Shown here piece by piece: positions 1-11,162 of a DNA stretch of 64,000 nt. The position numbers and the translations under genes were made by a program. Where the stretch lies: contig OZ007506.1 of NCBI GenBank assembly GCA_963931865.1, forward strand, positions 3,592,926 through 3,656,925, in the 5' to 3' direction. Origin of the DNA: Axinella damicornis (lineage: Eukaryota > Porifera > Demospongiae > Axinellida > Axinellidae). Below the pieces are notes generated by a model, which was not told where the DNA came from, did not search any database, and saw only the letters and a program-made list of their open reading frames with translations. The first letter of the stretch is position 1, and the number at the start of each line of letters is the position of its first letter.

Positions 1-63
1 GAGGCCGCCATCGCTCGGACAGCTGAGTTTAGTCTCGTTCCCAGACGGGTAATTGTAAAAGCT

Positions 64-155
64 GGACTGGACTGTGGACTGGACTGTGGACTGGACTGTG
101 GACTGGACTATGGACTGTGGACTGGACTGTGGACTGGACTATGGACTGGACTGTC
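64..155. repeat. 12-bp minisatellite, about 8 units
   Basis: Tandem units of GGACTGGACTGT with variants ending in AT and one truncated unit. A shorter inverted tract of the same motif lies at about 735-775, so the array is probably an expanded terminus of the surrounding foldback element. Confidence 0.85.
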
Positions 156-221
156 CATACCCGCTGCTGCTGTGCACCATTAATATGCCGGAGATAGTGA
201 GGTTGGCAATACTAATGAGCT

Positions 222-545
222 TCAATGAAGGTGGCTATGGTTGAATCCTTGTGGGTTCTGTACCGTGCTTTGAGCGTGCATGACTTGTTTCTTATGGAGG
301 TCACACACACTTGTTGAGAAAGAACCTTCGTCAAACTTTAATTGAGCTCTAGTTAGAATGCTCTCTGTGCTTGAAGGACTATTAGAAGAGCAGTTGTAGA
401 GAATACTGAGCCCATGGGGGCCATCACACTGATAGTATAAAATGAATATGTGGGGCTGGATGAAAATGATGACTACCACGCTGACACATATGTAAGCTAA
501 CAGTGTTATCAGCAGAAACCAAACTTTCTTGAAGTGTAGTAACAA
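222..545 (-). CDS. Hypothetical small membrane-anchored ORF (107 codons)
   Basis: The reading frame starts with ATG and encodes a short basic N-terminus followed by one long hydrophobic stretch (about residues 9-30, rich in L, I and V), then a cysteine-containing polar tail. That is the pattern of a signal anchor. It lies wholly inside the foldback element at 47-791, no family is recognised, and no splice context or duplicate supports it. It may be a chance ORF; function unknown. Confidence 0.2.
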   Translation of the reverse strand: MLLHFKKVWFLLITLLAYICVSVVVIIFIQPHIFILYYQCDGPHGLSILYNCSSNSPSSTESILTRAQLKFDEGSFSTSVCDLHKKQVMHAQSTVQNPQGFNHSHLH

Positions 546-791
546 GCTAGATATATGTCATGCATGAGCATAGTTTGAGCTCATTGTTGAAATTGCGTGT
601 GACCTCTGACCTCTCGGAAATCGAGGAGACGATGCCTGCAACAGGCTAGGAAGCAACCTGAGACAGAGCTGGAGACAACCCTTCATAGCTTTGCTGACAT
701 TTGCTGCCTGCATACAGCTGTTTTGATCACTCTAGTCCATACTATGGAACAGTCCATAGTCCAGTCCAGAGTCCAGGTTTTACATTTACCC

Positions 792-1405
792 TTCCCAGAC
801 CCTGAACACACACCCGGGGTCTCGTCACATGACTGACCGTTTTGATTTATGGACTAGTAAAAGCTTTGTGGGCAAATTCGTTATGAGCAACAGTAGGTAT
901 AGGGATGGGTAATTGGAGCAAGTAGATGCTTCACGGTGTTGTGAATAGGAAGATGAGAAAAACTGTTTTTAATTGTTGGTTGGGCTGACAATACCATCAT
1001 ACAGCCAAAACTATTTAGAGGCCATGCAAAATGCAGGGACATGTGAACGCATCAAATAAAAAAGGAACATCAGGCACTCATCCCAGTTGGCTTTCCCCAA
1101 GTCCCTTCAATAGAAGGTTTTGCTAGCTAGCTAGGCAAAATTTGAGGCATTTTTCAAAGTAGTGTATGAATTTTAAATCATTCTTACACAGTTTGGGCAA
1201 TTCCCGATGATGTGTTCACACATGTAAGTATATTTTATGTCGTTTGAACATAGTAAATTAGACGGAAAATAACCTCTCATTAGTGCATGAGCATGCACAC
1301 ATATATCGGGGTGTGGCGGGAAAGTTGGGTATATAAAGCAGGTATGATGTAGGTAAGCATCTCTCTCGGCATAATCTGTCACGGCAAAGCAGCCACGTAG
1401 GTGAT

Positions 1406-1407
<2 letters not shown>
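792..1407. other. Intergenic, no gene seen; contains an old dispersed repeat
   Basis: No coding signal is recognised. About 1030-1215 is a reverse-orientation copy of a repeat also present at about 3950-4080 and 6785-7018. Shared landmarks are GTGTGAACACAT-type, GGGAATTGCCCAAATTGT-type and AATGCCTCAAATTTTGAAAA-type strings. Confidence 0.5.

Positions 1408-1436
<29 letters not shown>
1408..1436. repeat. Homopolymer C tract (29 C)
   Basis: Uninterrupted run of 29 cytosines. The complementary G-strand could form a quadruplex. The length is unreliable in assemblies. Confidence 0.9.
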
Positions 1437-1437
<1 letters not shown>

Positions 1438-1573
1438 GTATGATCGTGTGTCACTTGTGCTTCTTTAAGTCTTTTTACCCAGAGGTATTAGAGGCTATGC
1501 TGAGGCACAACAGGCTTGCAGCCAGTTCCACACACAGGTGGAAAGGACAAAGGGTGGAGACCATTCTGAAGAG

Positions 1574-1700
1574 ATGGAACAGTTATGGACCAATTCGCAA
1601 TGGACACATTCTGATGACATGGAACAGTTATGGACCAATTCGCAATGGACACATTCTGATGACATGGAACAGCTATGGATCAATTCAAAGGAAAGTGTCA
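1574..1700. repeat. 45-bp tandem repeat, two exact units plus diverged units
   Basis: Two adjacent 45 bp units beginning ATGGAACAGTTATGGACCAA are identical (1574-1618, 1619-1663). A third, diverged unit follows from 1664, with a remnant near 1725. The unit is a multiple of three, so frames stay open on both strands; neither translation resembles a known protein, so it is treated as a repeat and not as a gene. Confidence 0.8.
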
Positions 1701-2155
1701 CAGTGGGACTATTCTGACGAAAAGGAACAATTATGGACCAATTCACTGTATTTGGCAATGTTTCATAGCTTAGTGGCAGGGATGTCATTTTGTAATTTTG
1801 GTTGGGTTTTTTCCCTCGCACAGATTTTTCCCATATGAGATGGGTTTTTTGTCTGTGTGCAGGGTTTTTTCCCCTGGGTATCCTGGCCACATACCCTAAA
1901 TAAAGCCCACTGGTCACTTGCGTGACTGTTTTGGCTCATCCCTGCCTGTTGTTGTATTGTGGTTGTGTTACTGTACTGGGCCGGCACACATTAATGCTTT
2001 GCCATCCGTGCAGCTATGCCACGGGTAACCCCAATTCTGTTGTGTGATGCATGGCTTGTGAGTGTTGGTAGGGTGCATGCAGGGCTTCGATGAGAGGTGG
2101 CATGTTTCACTGGTGCTTAGGCAGACCTCTCAATATTAACTCTCAGTAGTGAGAC

Positions 2156-2719
2156 TTAAGGTGGTGTCCCTGCCAAAATTTTTTTTGACTTTTATTTCTG
2201 GAAAACCGTAGGGGGTATGCAACTGAAAATGCAACCCAGTGATCTTCTCAATGAGATCTCTTCAATGAACACCTTTTTGAAACATACAGGGTGAATTTGC
2301 ATTTTCAAAAAAAATTTTCCTTGACCCCTTTCAGGAATTACTCAATGTCATTGCATAGCAATCATGATTTTAGACACCGTGTAAAAATTTCAGGTGTGTA
2401 GGGGATACACAAATTGAGATATCAATGCCCCCAAAACGCGCATTTTCACCAGTTTTTGTGTTTTTGGGGCATTGATATCTCGACTTATGTACCCCTTACA
2501 CACCTGAAATTTTTACACGGTGTCTAAAATCATGAGTGCTATGCAATGACATTGAGTAATTCCTGAAGGGGGTCAAGGAACAAAAAAATTGAAAATGCAA
2601 ATTCACCCTGTATATGTTTCAAAAAGGTGTCCATTGAAGAGATCTCATTCAGTTGCATACCCCCTACGGTTTTCCAGAAATAAACGTCAAAAAAGATTTT
2701 GGCAGGGACACCACCTTAA
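2156..2719. mobile_element. TTAA-bounded foldback element (564 bp)
   Basis: Near-perfect long inverted repeat. The left half starts TTAAGGTGGTGTCCCTGCC and the right half ends with the complement, GGCAGGGACACCACCTTAA. The arms are about 250 bp, meeting around 2445-2465 near CCCCAAAACGCGC. There is no ORF. TTAA at both ends suggests piggyBac-type mobilisation (inference). Confidence 0.85.
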
Positions 2720-3325
2720 CCCTTTAAGCCCCATTCACGTCTATAGGCGTCATTTAGACCCTATGCACTTGTAGGGCTTCTCGCCAGTCCAAAAAGAGAC
2801 CAAAAAGTCTTCAGAGGGCCTAGGGACGACTTTAAGGCACGAACTCAAAAATTTGGTCGGATTTCGGCGCGCTTCCCCCACTAAACGTACAAGCGGGGGG
2901 GTTTCGAAGGGGGGGCGGCAGCCCCCCCTTCGGTCTGTCGTGGGCGTTTTTTGATTTTAATGAGATTCATTGACCCGAGAATTTTTGATTCTAATGATAT
3001 TCATAGACCCCACCCAGGGCCTCAAGAAAACCTGCAAATTGGTGGTGTAAGGTGTGCCATCAGTCAGATCTGGCCCAAGTTTAGGGAAATGCTGGGCGAA
3101 AATCCGGCTGACATCCACCTTTGACCTCCGATTGCTGGCCTTGTGGGGGGTCATGAATATCATTAACGGTATTGTCAGAGGGGTCTCTCCATGTGTGCGG
3201 GCCCCACCAAGTTTGGGCGCTGAGGAGCGAATGCTGTGGGAGAGGAGTACCTACGAAAGTGGTGTGCGCTGAATGCATGAAAATGTGTTGTTTTGGTGGG
3301 AAGAATTTGGTGGTTAAAGGGTTAA
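2716..3325. mobile_element. TTAACCCTTTAA-ended non-autonomous element, fullest copy
   Basis: It begins TTAACCCTTTAAG and ends TTAAAGGGTTAA. The left TTAA is shared with the right end of the preceding foldback element, so the two insertions abut at one target. Related copies lie at 18414-18767 (inverted), about 44190-44372 (partial) and 45767-46134. TTAA followed by CCC fits piggyBac-like termini. No transposase is present. Confidence 0.8.
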
Positions 3326-3329
3326 AGTT

Positions 3330-4194
3330 ACTACACAATTTATATGTAGTACATATTTATATTATATATGGCCATCTCACTACGAAACCCAGTCAATGAT
3401 TGGCTTAGGGAGGTTGCCTCAAATATTTAGGGAGGTGGCAGCTAACTAACGGGCACAGTAAGCACAGGGTTTCATACAGGATTTTTCGCTGGGGGGTGGA
3501 GACTGTTGTGGGATAGTAAACTGAAGCACGTAAAGCAGACCTTCTCATGCATGTCTGTTCTAGGGGGAGCTGGGGGCATGCCCCCCAGAAAAATGGCTAC
3601 CCTAAGGTTGAATCTGGTGGTTTGTTGGCAGCCACCAAACACTGGTGTTTAAAACCACAACATGATAATTCCAACTGGTATTTTGCCTTGTTTAAGATTA
3701 CGGCGGCAGGTTTCAACGTTTGTGAAAGCGCTTAAAGACTGCTGCAGGATTCCAACAGCAAGCACTCAGCACCACCATCCCAAGGCACTCTTGCGGTGTT
3801 TCTCCAGTGGTTCTGGGAGTGCAGCACCATGGACATCATCCTCTGTAAGTACAAGCTGTTCATAGAGGCTGTAATAGCTAGCTACCCACAAGTTCAAAGG
3901 CACTGCTATGCCACGGTCAATAAACTGTGCCAAAGCACCAGTGAAACATGCCACTTAGCTACATGTGTGAACACATCACTGGAACATGTGGGGAATTGCC
4001 CAAATTGTAAAATCCCGGCATAGCCATAGCTACACGTGCACCACTTTGAAAAATGCCTCAAATTTTGAAAAACACCAGGTACTAGGCTAGTAGCTGGCAC
4101 AGTAGCTAACTGTTGATGGTTTGATGTGCAAATTAGCATAGCTAGCTATGCAGCTATGCATACTTTTTTTTATTATCATTAGCTAGTTATTGAC
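3330..4194. other. Intergenic, no gene seen
   Basis: No convincing exon or RNA gene. About 3950-4080 holds a forward copy of the dispersed repeat also found at about 1030-1215 and 6785-7018. This copy is uninterrupted and serves as the empty-site reference for the hairpin insertion at 6847-6936. Confidence 0.5.
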
Positions 4195-4238
4195 TAGTCT
4201 CGTGTCCAGAATTGAGGGTCTAGCTGGGAACGAGACTA
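4195..4238. mobile_element. Short hairpin MITE (TAGTCTCG...CGAGACTA)
   Basis: Inverted ends TAGTCTCG and CGAGACTA match the window-wide hairpin family. The interior is short and no target duplication is obvious, so this copy is old. Confidence 0.55.
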
Positions 4239-4543
4239 GCGATCAATTTTGACTGCATGGTTTCTTGTACCACAATCCCAGACTAGCTAGCTAGCTATTT
4301 GTCAAGCTGTGGAACCTCGTGTAGCTAGCTAGTCATGTTGACTCCCCGCTGTAATTAACTTAACTTAATGTGTAACTTTTGATGCACCTTTTGCAACTCA
4401 GAAGGCAACCTCTGAGCATCAAAAATTTCATGCGTGATAAAACTAGCTACCTGAAATTTTTGGCGCTCATCATAAGATGGCGGATGATGCACGGCGCGCG
4501 CTTGCTGCTCCTTCGGGGTTGGATGCAGAAACACTCGAAAGAA

Positions 4544-4568
4544 CCCCCCCCCCCCCCCCCCCCCCCCC
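4544..4568. repeat. Homopolymer C tract (25 C)
   Basis: Uninterrupted 25-C run about 90 bp upstream of the glycosyltransferase-like gene start. Confidence 0.9.
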
Positions 4569-4657
4569 GGTCGGGGAAGCACCGCCCATGGGCGCTCTTT
4601 CGCGACGCGTGACTAGGGCTGCTAAGAATTTCCGTACTTATAGCGTATAGCTAGCTA

Positions 4658-5569
4658 ATGGCGCTGCCATCTGGCAAATTTTGTGCTTATTTGTTAGTGC
4701 TGACTATGTTTGTTGTAACCCTATTTGCAAGAAAGCATTTGTTTGGTCAAGTTACTGGTAGAGCGTCTGGTTGGCCTGTTCTGAAGAAAGCTGTTGTGAA
4801 GCAGAACAGCAAAATTATATCAAAGGCACTGCCGTCACCTAGAGTAGACCTGTCGATAAATTTGGTGGTTGTTCCCTACCCGAAATATAATGCCTCTGAT
4901 GAAGCTATCATTGAACGGAAGAGGGAATACTTGACTGCCCTACAAAGGAACTTAAATCACGAGTTTGTCAGTCATGTTCACGTTCTTACAACTAATGCTC
5001 TGCAGCATGATGAAATGCTGCAGCATTTTAATCTTCTCACCAATCAAAGCAAGCTGATTGTTTCTGAATTGAAAAGCATTGATACGATGCGAGACTCTTT
5101 TGACTACATCTCAAAGAATTTAGTTGATAAAGATGTGGTGTTTGCCAATGCAGACATTTACCTCGGAGGTGGCTTTAATCGTGTGGATGCTACGGTGCTA
5201 TCTAATCGCAATATCATGTATGCCCTCACTAGACGAATTGCTCAGGAAGAGAAGGAAAAGTGTGGTGAAACCGATTTGTGTGTGGAGCACGATTACGTGG
5301 GTTCACATGACACCTTTTTGTTCCACTTGACTGAGCCACTGCCAGAGAAAGCGTTGAAGCACTTGGAGATAAAATTGCCTAGCCCGGGAATGGAAAATGT
5401 CTTGATGTGGGTGTTTCAACATCAGCTGAATTATTGCACACTAAATCCCTGCACCATTCTGGAGACATTCCACCTTCATTGTAGTAAATTACGCAATAAA
5501 ATGGGAAAGAGAGTAAACCATGCCAACTATAGTGGCCTGGCTCCCTTTACCAAGAAGCTTGTGTGCTAG
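4658..5569 (+). CDS. Type II membrane protein, glycosyltransferase-like (copy 1)
   Basis: Single-exon gene of 303 residues. A short N-terminus is followed by one membrane segment (about residues 9-24) and a lumenal domain, the layout of a Golgi type II enzyme. Visible motifs: NADIY (164-168), MYALTR (187-192), GSHDTF (215-220), GMENVL (244-249) and FHLHCS (271-276). This order resembles uncharacterised eukaryotic proteins thought to have a glycosyltransferase-like fold in which an aspartate of the N-A-D motif would bind metal or nucleotide sugar. That assignment comes from remembered family patterns, and the substrate is unknown. Three N-x-S/T sites are visible (N78, N129, N290). A closely related intact copy lies at 42001-42906 and a broken one at 57171-58103. 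The start is supported by the same start context, an N-terminal TM and alignment with copy 2. Confidence 0.8.
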   Translation: MALPSGKFCAYLLVLTMFVVTLFARKHLFGQVTGRASGWPVLKKAVVKQNSKIISKALPSPRVDLSINLVVVPYPKYNASDEAIIERKREYLTALQRNLNHEFVSHVHVLTTNALQHDEMLQHFNLLTNQSKLIVSELKSIDTMRDSFDYISKNLVDKDVVFANADIYLGGGFNRVDATVLSNRNIMYALTRRIAQEEKEKCGETDLCVEHDYVGSHDTFLFHLTEPLPEKALKHLEIKLPSPGMENVLMWVFQHQLNYCTLNPCTILETFHLHCSKLRNKMGKRVNHANYSGLAPFTKKLVC

Positions 5570-6784
5570 TGAATTCTGCAGTGTGCACTTACATGGTACA
5601 GATGGAGACAATAATGTCTATATAATAATAATTATGTTCTGTAGAACCATAGATGGTACCAATTGTGGTTTTGTACTTTACTAAACATCATCACTTTGCC
5701 TGAACCTTGCAAAATCTATCTTCAATCAATCAATCACAAAACAGTTGGTATTCATGATTTGGCAAGTAAATGGGTAGTTCTGATTGTCCTAATCAAACTG
5801 AATGCACTGCCAAAATACCAACAAGCATGTTTGCATGGAAATGATTCTAGCAGAATGCTGGTAGGGTGCCCTAGCCAAGTGATCATTAGATATTATACAA
5901 CATACAGCAACACTAGCCTCGTTCCCAGGCCTACCCCGTTTTTTCTGTTCTTCAGTTTCCGTTGACAATAATACACGGATGCGGAAGGGCGGCGAAAACC
6001 CTGTGAGGTGACAGGGGTGTACTTAATGATTTGTTAGAATGGTCCCTCAATCGTGTGTGGAGAAATACTTATATGGCAATGGGACCATTTAAAGACATTC
6101 TCTGAGCAAGACATTAGCAGGGAATTATTCTGAGATGATAGCTATAGGGGCATACTCTTCAATGACCGGACTTAAAATGGTCACAGGAGAAGTGCTATCC
6201 ACTGTAGTGTTCCCAGTCCCACACCCAGAAGCAACGAAAAGCTTAAGCCCAACAGTCACTGTGACCATGAATAATAACTGACAAAGATGTAGCTAAATAT
6301 GATTTCCGCTTGGGTTGATATTATCTCCATTCAACGTGCAAAAATAACATAATATCAAGGAGGAGGAGTAGCACAACCCTACCTCTCTGGCCAGCCTCTA
6401 TATGCACTCTTGACTCTTGTCTTCCTAAATAACTCCTGCTATTGTCTGTGCTTATGCATATCATATTTATATACATACATAACTATTGTGTAGTGTTTTG
6501 TCTTGTCTTTGTACAGGGTCCAAGATTAATATTAGCTCTCTTATATATGTAGCTATCTTCTTGTGACCTTTGCTGTTGCATAAACCTGTTTCCATTAAAA
6601 AATAATAATAAAAAAGTAAAAAAGTGGTTGATTCTTCCTAGGGATATTGCTAACATCAGGTCTATATCCTGCTCCCAATTGTTAACATATTCAAACAATC
6701 TGCACTAGTACTGTAAGACAAAGAAGTTAACTGGAATGATTTACCATCGATCGCTTTTACCAACATTCTAGTCATGAGAGCCTC
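5570..6784. other. Intergenic, no gene seen
   Basis: Contains a half copy of the hairpin family at about 5914-5930 (TAGCCTCGTTCCCAGGC) that runs straight into a GTTGACAATAATACACGGATG-type repeat. The latter repeat recurs inverted near 44775-44815. No exon is recognised. Confidence 0.5.
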
Positions 6785-7018
6785 TTCCAAATGTGAACGC
6801 ATCAAGTAGAAATGGAACATTAGGCATATCTTAATGTGGGGAATTGTAGCCTCGTTCCCAGGGTCCTCCCCAGCTTTTTGTCGCATACTGTACAGTATGC
6901 GACAAAAAGCTGGGGAGGAGCCTTGGAACGAGGCTAGGGAATTGTCCAAATTGTACAAAAACGCATAAAAATCGTATACCCCTTTTGAAAAAAATGCCTC
7001 AAATTTGAAAAACACCTT
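6785..7018. repeat. Dispersed repeat interrupted by a hairpin MITE
   Basis: Same repeat as at about 3950-4080. Here the GGGAATTG string is duplicated on both sides of the hairpin insertion at 6847-6936, whereas the 3950 copy reads through without interruption. Confidence 0.7.
6847..6936. mobile_element. Hairpin MITE, near-perfect palindrome with target duplication
   Basis: Begins TAGCCTCGTTCCCAGGG and ends with the complement. The arms run through CCCCAGCTTTTTGTCGCAT to a central GTAC. It is flanked by GGGAATTG on both sides (8-9 bp duplication), and an empty-site homologue lies at about 3990. One of the clearest insertions of the family. Confidence 0.9.
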
Positions 7019-7084
7019 AATTCAGAACCTTCTAGAACACATTTTGCAAGGACTCATATACCCTGGGGGGTGCCAACAGGGATC

Positions 7085-7200
7085 GGATTTGTGCCTAACG
7101 TTCCAATTTTGCTTGATGCATACACAAATGTATGTATTGCTCATCCGGCCTCATCTAGAGTATCCAAGTCAAGTTTGGAATCCTTACAAAGTTGGGGAAA
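7085..7200 (+). pseudogene. Fragment of a non-LTR retrotransposon reverse transcriptase
   Basis: One reading frame at about 7120-7190 encodes YVLLIRPHLEY followed by SQVWNPY. This resembles the conserved C-terminal thumb motif of LINE reverse transcriptases (RPxLEYxxxVWxPY). No catalytic domain is present and flanking frames are not conserved, so this is a dead remnant. Confidence 0.5.
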
Positions 7201-7924
7201 GTACAACTGTGTTCAAAGCGATGGGATCTACAGCAGTTATGATGACTTCTTGCAGATGTTCTCTACACCATCATTGTACCAATGTAGACTATGTCTGGAC
7301 CTTAGCACCAATCCATGGCCATGCATGTCTAGCACAATAATTACTTTCAGTGAATCCAATCTAACAAGTACCAGGAAACGCACTCATCAAAACAACATGA
7401 GTTAGAAAGGCTATTAAAAAAACTAGCATTAATGTTTACAAGAGTATAGGAGTATGCTAAAATGCAACAAGCAGCATGATGCCCGTTTTCTGGAATAGCT
7501 TGGCCACAACTGTCACAAACGATTGAATTCAGCAGATGCCCATGTTCGTGGAATAGTATACAACCACGTGCACAATGCTCGAAATGCAGCGTGCAGCATG
7601 GCTACGTATTTCCTGAATAGTTTGGCCACAACAGTGGGTCACAAACAATTTCTCGCCAAATTAACACATTGCAGTGAGTGGCAATCAATTGAGCGATTTC
7701 TTATATATATACGGCGGTCCCCATTCTAATGACAGAAATTCATTTCTGGGAATTTCTATGAATCCAATCCTACAGTTGTGAATTATTTTTGCTACCAGTA
7801 CAAATGTAAATTTCACTTCATGCCATTCCCAGGCCTTACTTGTCAATGAGTGCTCATTATATTTGTGCAGATAGGCAAATGGCCATAGCAAACTATATTT
7901 CTGAACTTGAGTTCATAGCACTAG
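7201..7924. other. Intergenic, no gene seen
   Basis: AT-rich sequence between the retrotransposon remnant and the 3' end of the CNBD2-like gene. About 7460-7640 has a loose direct repeat (GAATAGTTTGGCCACAAC-type strings at about 7493 and 7614). It may hold the 3' UTR of the CNBD2-like gene, which is transcribed leftwards. Confidence 0.4.
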
Positions 7925-10900
7925 TTACACTCTTCTTCTGGCTGGGTTAACCACGGTGTGTTTGTAAACAGTCCAAGTTTGATGTTCTCGAATCCTCTTC
8001 AACATGGCATCTTGAGAAGGAAACCGAACAACCTTCATGAGAGAAAGATTGAATTCGTTAACATGTCATGGATCACTGATGAAGACACTGGTCTAACAGC
8101 ACTTGTGCTTGACCATAATTTATGTGGCAAGTTTGGAATCAGTACTGCATGCACTCACACCTCACACTAAAGTGATAATAATAGTTTTACTCACAAACCA
8201 GAGTTCGGCCAACACCCACCTAGACTATTACAAAAAGCCCCCTGTGCGCCGGCTCTTGTTATGTAACGACGTTCCAAATAAGGGCTTTAGGTTGCTGCAG
8301 TTATATAGACCAGCGATGTTCCTTGGCAATAATGCTTTGGTTCATTGGCATTAATGCTAAGTTTGACGCTCCTTCTCATTATGGGCTCCTGACAATTTAT
8401 GCTTATGTGGATTAACTTGACGACCATTGTAGACATCAATAGCTATTACCAACCATTGAATTAGATTACCTACATGTGTTGAGCTAATTAAAGCAGTCAC
8501 ACCGTTACGACAAATCGTTCCATCCCAACCACCAACTAACCTGTCTTTTTAGCCTGCTTTTGATATTTTCTGTGATATGGCAAGCAATGAAGTCTTTAGA
8601 TACCATCACCAACTCAGCTCCATTGCTTACCTGAACAGCAGCAAGGCAAGTCGATAGTATAGACGAAAATAATCTATAGTTAGTTGAACCTTACCAAAGT
8701 CACACTGGGCTCATCCTCATAAATGAAAGCTGAGAGACCCTGAAGATATAAGATCAACGTAACAAACAACAGCTATGTAAGATGACACTGCCTGAGTAGT
8801 GATGTGTATATCTGCATGCACAATCGTGTATGTATTACACACAGACTGAGGGTAACCTGTAGAGGAACATAGTTACATACTGATGAAGCTGTATCAGTGG
8901 GCTTGAATCTATGATGCTCACATAACGCTATTCCAGAATTCTTCCATGCTATTGCGTCTTTTCAAGTCTTACTACTATGCTGAAATCATGCTCATTAATT
9001 TTCATAATTCAGTACACAAGTCAATTCGTGAAATTTGGCTGTTGGTTCCGTTCTAACTCACAAACACATCCTTTGGTTGCAAGAGCTGAAGCTGAATCAG
9101 GAACTGTTTCCGTTGCAGTGGTTTCTCCATTAGTGCCTAAGGAAGAAAGTTGAGGACCTAAAATATATGTAGCGCTCAAGGTTTGAAAAACATATTTACC
9201 AATTACCTGTGGACTTCCAACTGTATGTGAACCATAGACCCTTGGGTAACTTTTGCGACGTGAAAGGATGATGTCTGCTACCGATCAATGATTAGCAACA
9301 GAGAACAAGTTTAGTCAGCTAGTACTACGCAGCTGGTTGCATTGATGCAGTTACATAGTTACATACAGTGTATGTCATACTTGAACATACGTACCTTCAG
9401 CGTGGTCTTGTCTTTGTGGTAGGAATGGTAACGTCTGCGATTAAGGTTAACAAAACTCATGCATGCAGCATACCGAATTCCAGCAACCATTAACACTCAC
9501 CATGGGTCCAGCACTTGGTTCCAGTGCTACACCCTGACTAGCCAGTGCCAGTTTGCTGCGATGAAACTCTGCATATGACCAAAACAGTGACTCATTGAAT
9601 ACTCAAAGACTGGCTTCGGGTGGTTTATCTCTTGTGACTGTTTCAGAAGATTCTCTTTGCCCAGAAGGATGTTAGGGTGGACTAGGAGGTTACGTTTTGA
9701 TAGCATTTGGGAAAACTATAAGTATGTGTCTAGATATCAGAGGGACGTCTCTAATACAGACACCATTGGGGCTCCTAAAATGTTTCCTGATTAGGGTGTC
9801 CTTGTTTGAGTGGGTGAATGATATGAAGCCGAGTCAGTATTGACCTGATTAGGGAGGTGTCAGTGTGTCTTTTAAGAGGGCTTACAGTGTTATATTTATA
9901 TAGTCTATCAAGCACGTCCTAACTCATGCTCCAAGTTCAACTGGACCTGTCAGTGTGAATTTTTGAAATCTTACCCCCAGGGAGAGACTTGTGCTTCCTT
10001 CCATTTCGTATTTGGTCACTACTATCCACAAATCTTTTCACCACTCGACAAGACCCCTGTATGGGTACATGTAATTGTATACGTACGTATACAGGACAGG
10101 TATTAGGATAAGTATGGCATTCACTTAGCCTCGTTCCCAGTCCCATGCCCATCACTTGCAGTACTCGGCTTTATCGTACTGCAAGCGACGGCGTGGGACT
10201 AGTTTACTGGGAATGAGGCTAGCATTCACTTGCAGAGTTTCTGACGGCACAGTTTGGTCATGGAAGTCACATACAATAGTTGGACTCACCGACATCACCA
10301 CATATATCCAATCACACCTGTGACTGTTCCTTACAATAATGCTGTTTGGCCTGAAAGAAGTAGAACATGTATGAGTGATATGTACGTACGTGTTTGAACA
10401 TAGTAGGTTTTAACTTTAACTGACTTGAAATGGTTTACTTTACAGTCTTCTGGGTGGGACTCCAGGAGATGAAGGGGCCAGTGTTTGAGAATGTGGACTG
10501 TCCTTTGTTCAGCAAACACGGTAAACACAGAAACATGTAAACAGTAAACAGTAAACACAGAAACATGTAAACACACAAATATATTCAGTGTCCACCGACA
10601 TACTGGCACTAGTGAGAGCCAATTTTACATACTCAATACACAATGAAGCAGAACTGCAATTAAACCAGCTATACAGCAAAATGTGACGATGTAGCATACA
10701 TACCTGCAGAATACAAAGTGTTTCGTTCTTTGATAGCTATTCAGCGCTTGCCTCAAAGACAGATCAAGGTAGTCCTGAATATGAAAAGATGGTAAAACTT
10801 AAATCTGGTTCACAGTTCACAAGTTTGCATTGCTATGAAGTGTTTACACTTTTGCTGATCACGAGAAGTTCAACATCATCCTCAGCTCGGCATGTGGTTG

Positions 10901-11121
10901 TTCTTTTTGAGTCGTTCACAATAGCAGTATCCTTGCACGAGAAAGCAGACATTTGCTGAGATCTTAAATGCCACTTTATTTAGATTGGTACACATTATTG
11001 TTGCACTCATTCCTATAGACCTACCCCATAATAATTATGTTTGTTGTGCTGCGGAAGAGCTGGGTACATCTGGTATATCATTCATCACGTGAATGACGTC
11101 AGGTGGATGCAAAGTGGACAT

Positions 11122-11162
<41 letters not shown>

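Larger units (their letters stand above)
47..791. mobile_element. Foldback element with minisatellite-expanded inverted ends
   Basis: The left end (GGGTAATTGTAAAAG followed by GGACTGGACTGT units) and the right end (units of TAGTCCAGTCC type, then TTTTACATTTACCC) are imperfect inverted repeats about 0.7 kb apart. This is read directly from the sequence. No transposase is recognised inside. A small reverse-strand ORF lies within. The boundaries are approximate and no clear target duplication was identified. Confidence 0.5.

Noticed and set aside
1401..1838. 145-codon ORF across the 45-bp repeats
   Set aside because: Open on both strands because the repeat unit is a multiple of three; begins inside the poly-C run; no domain.
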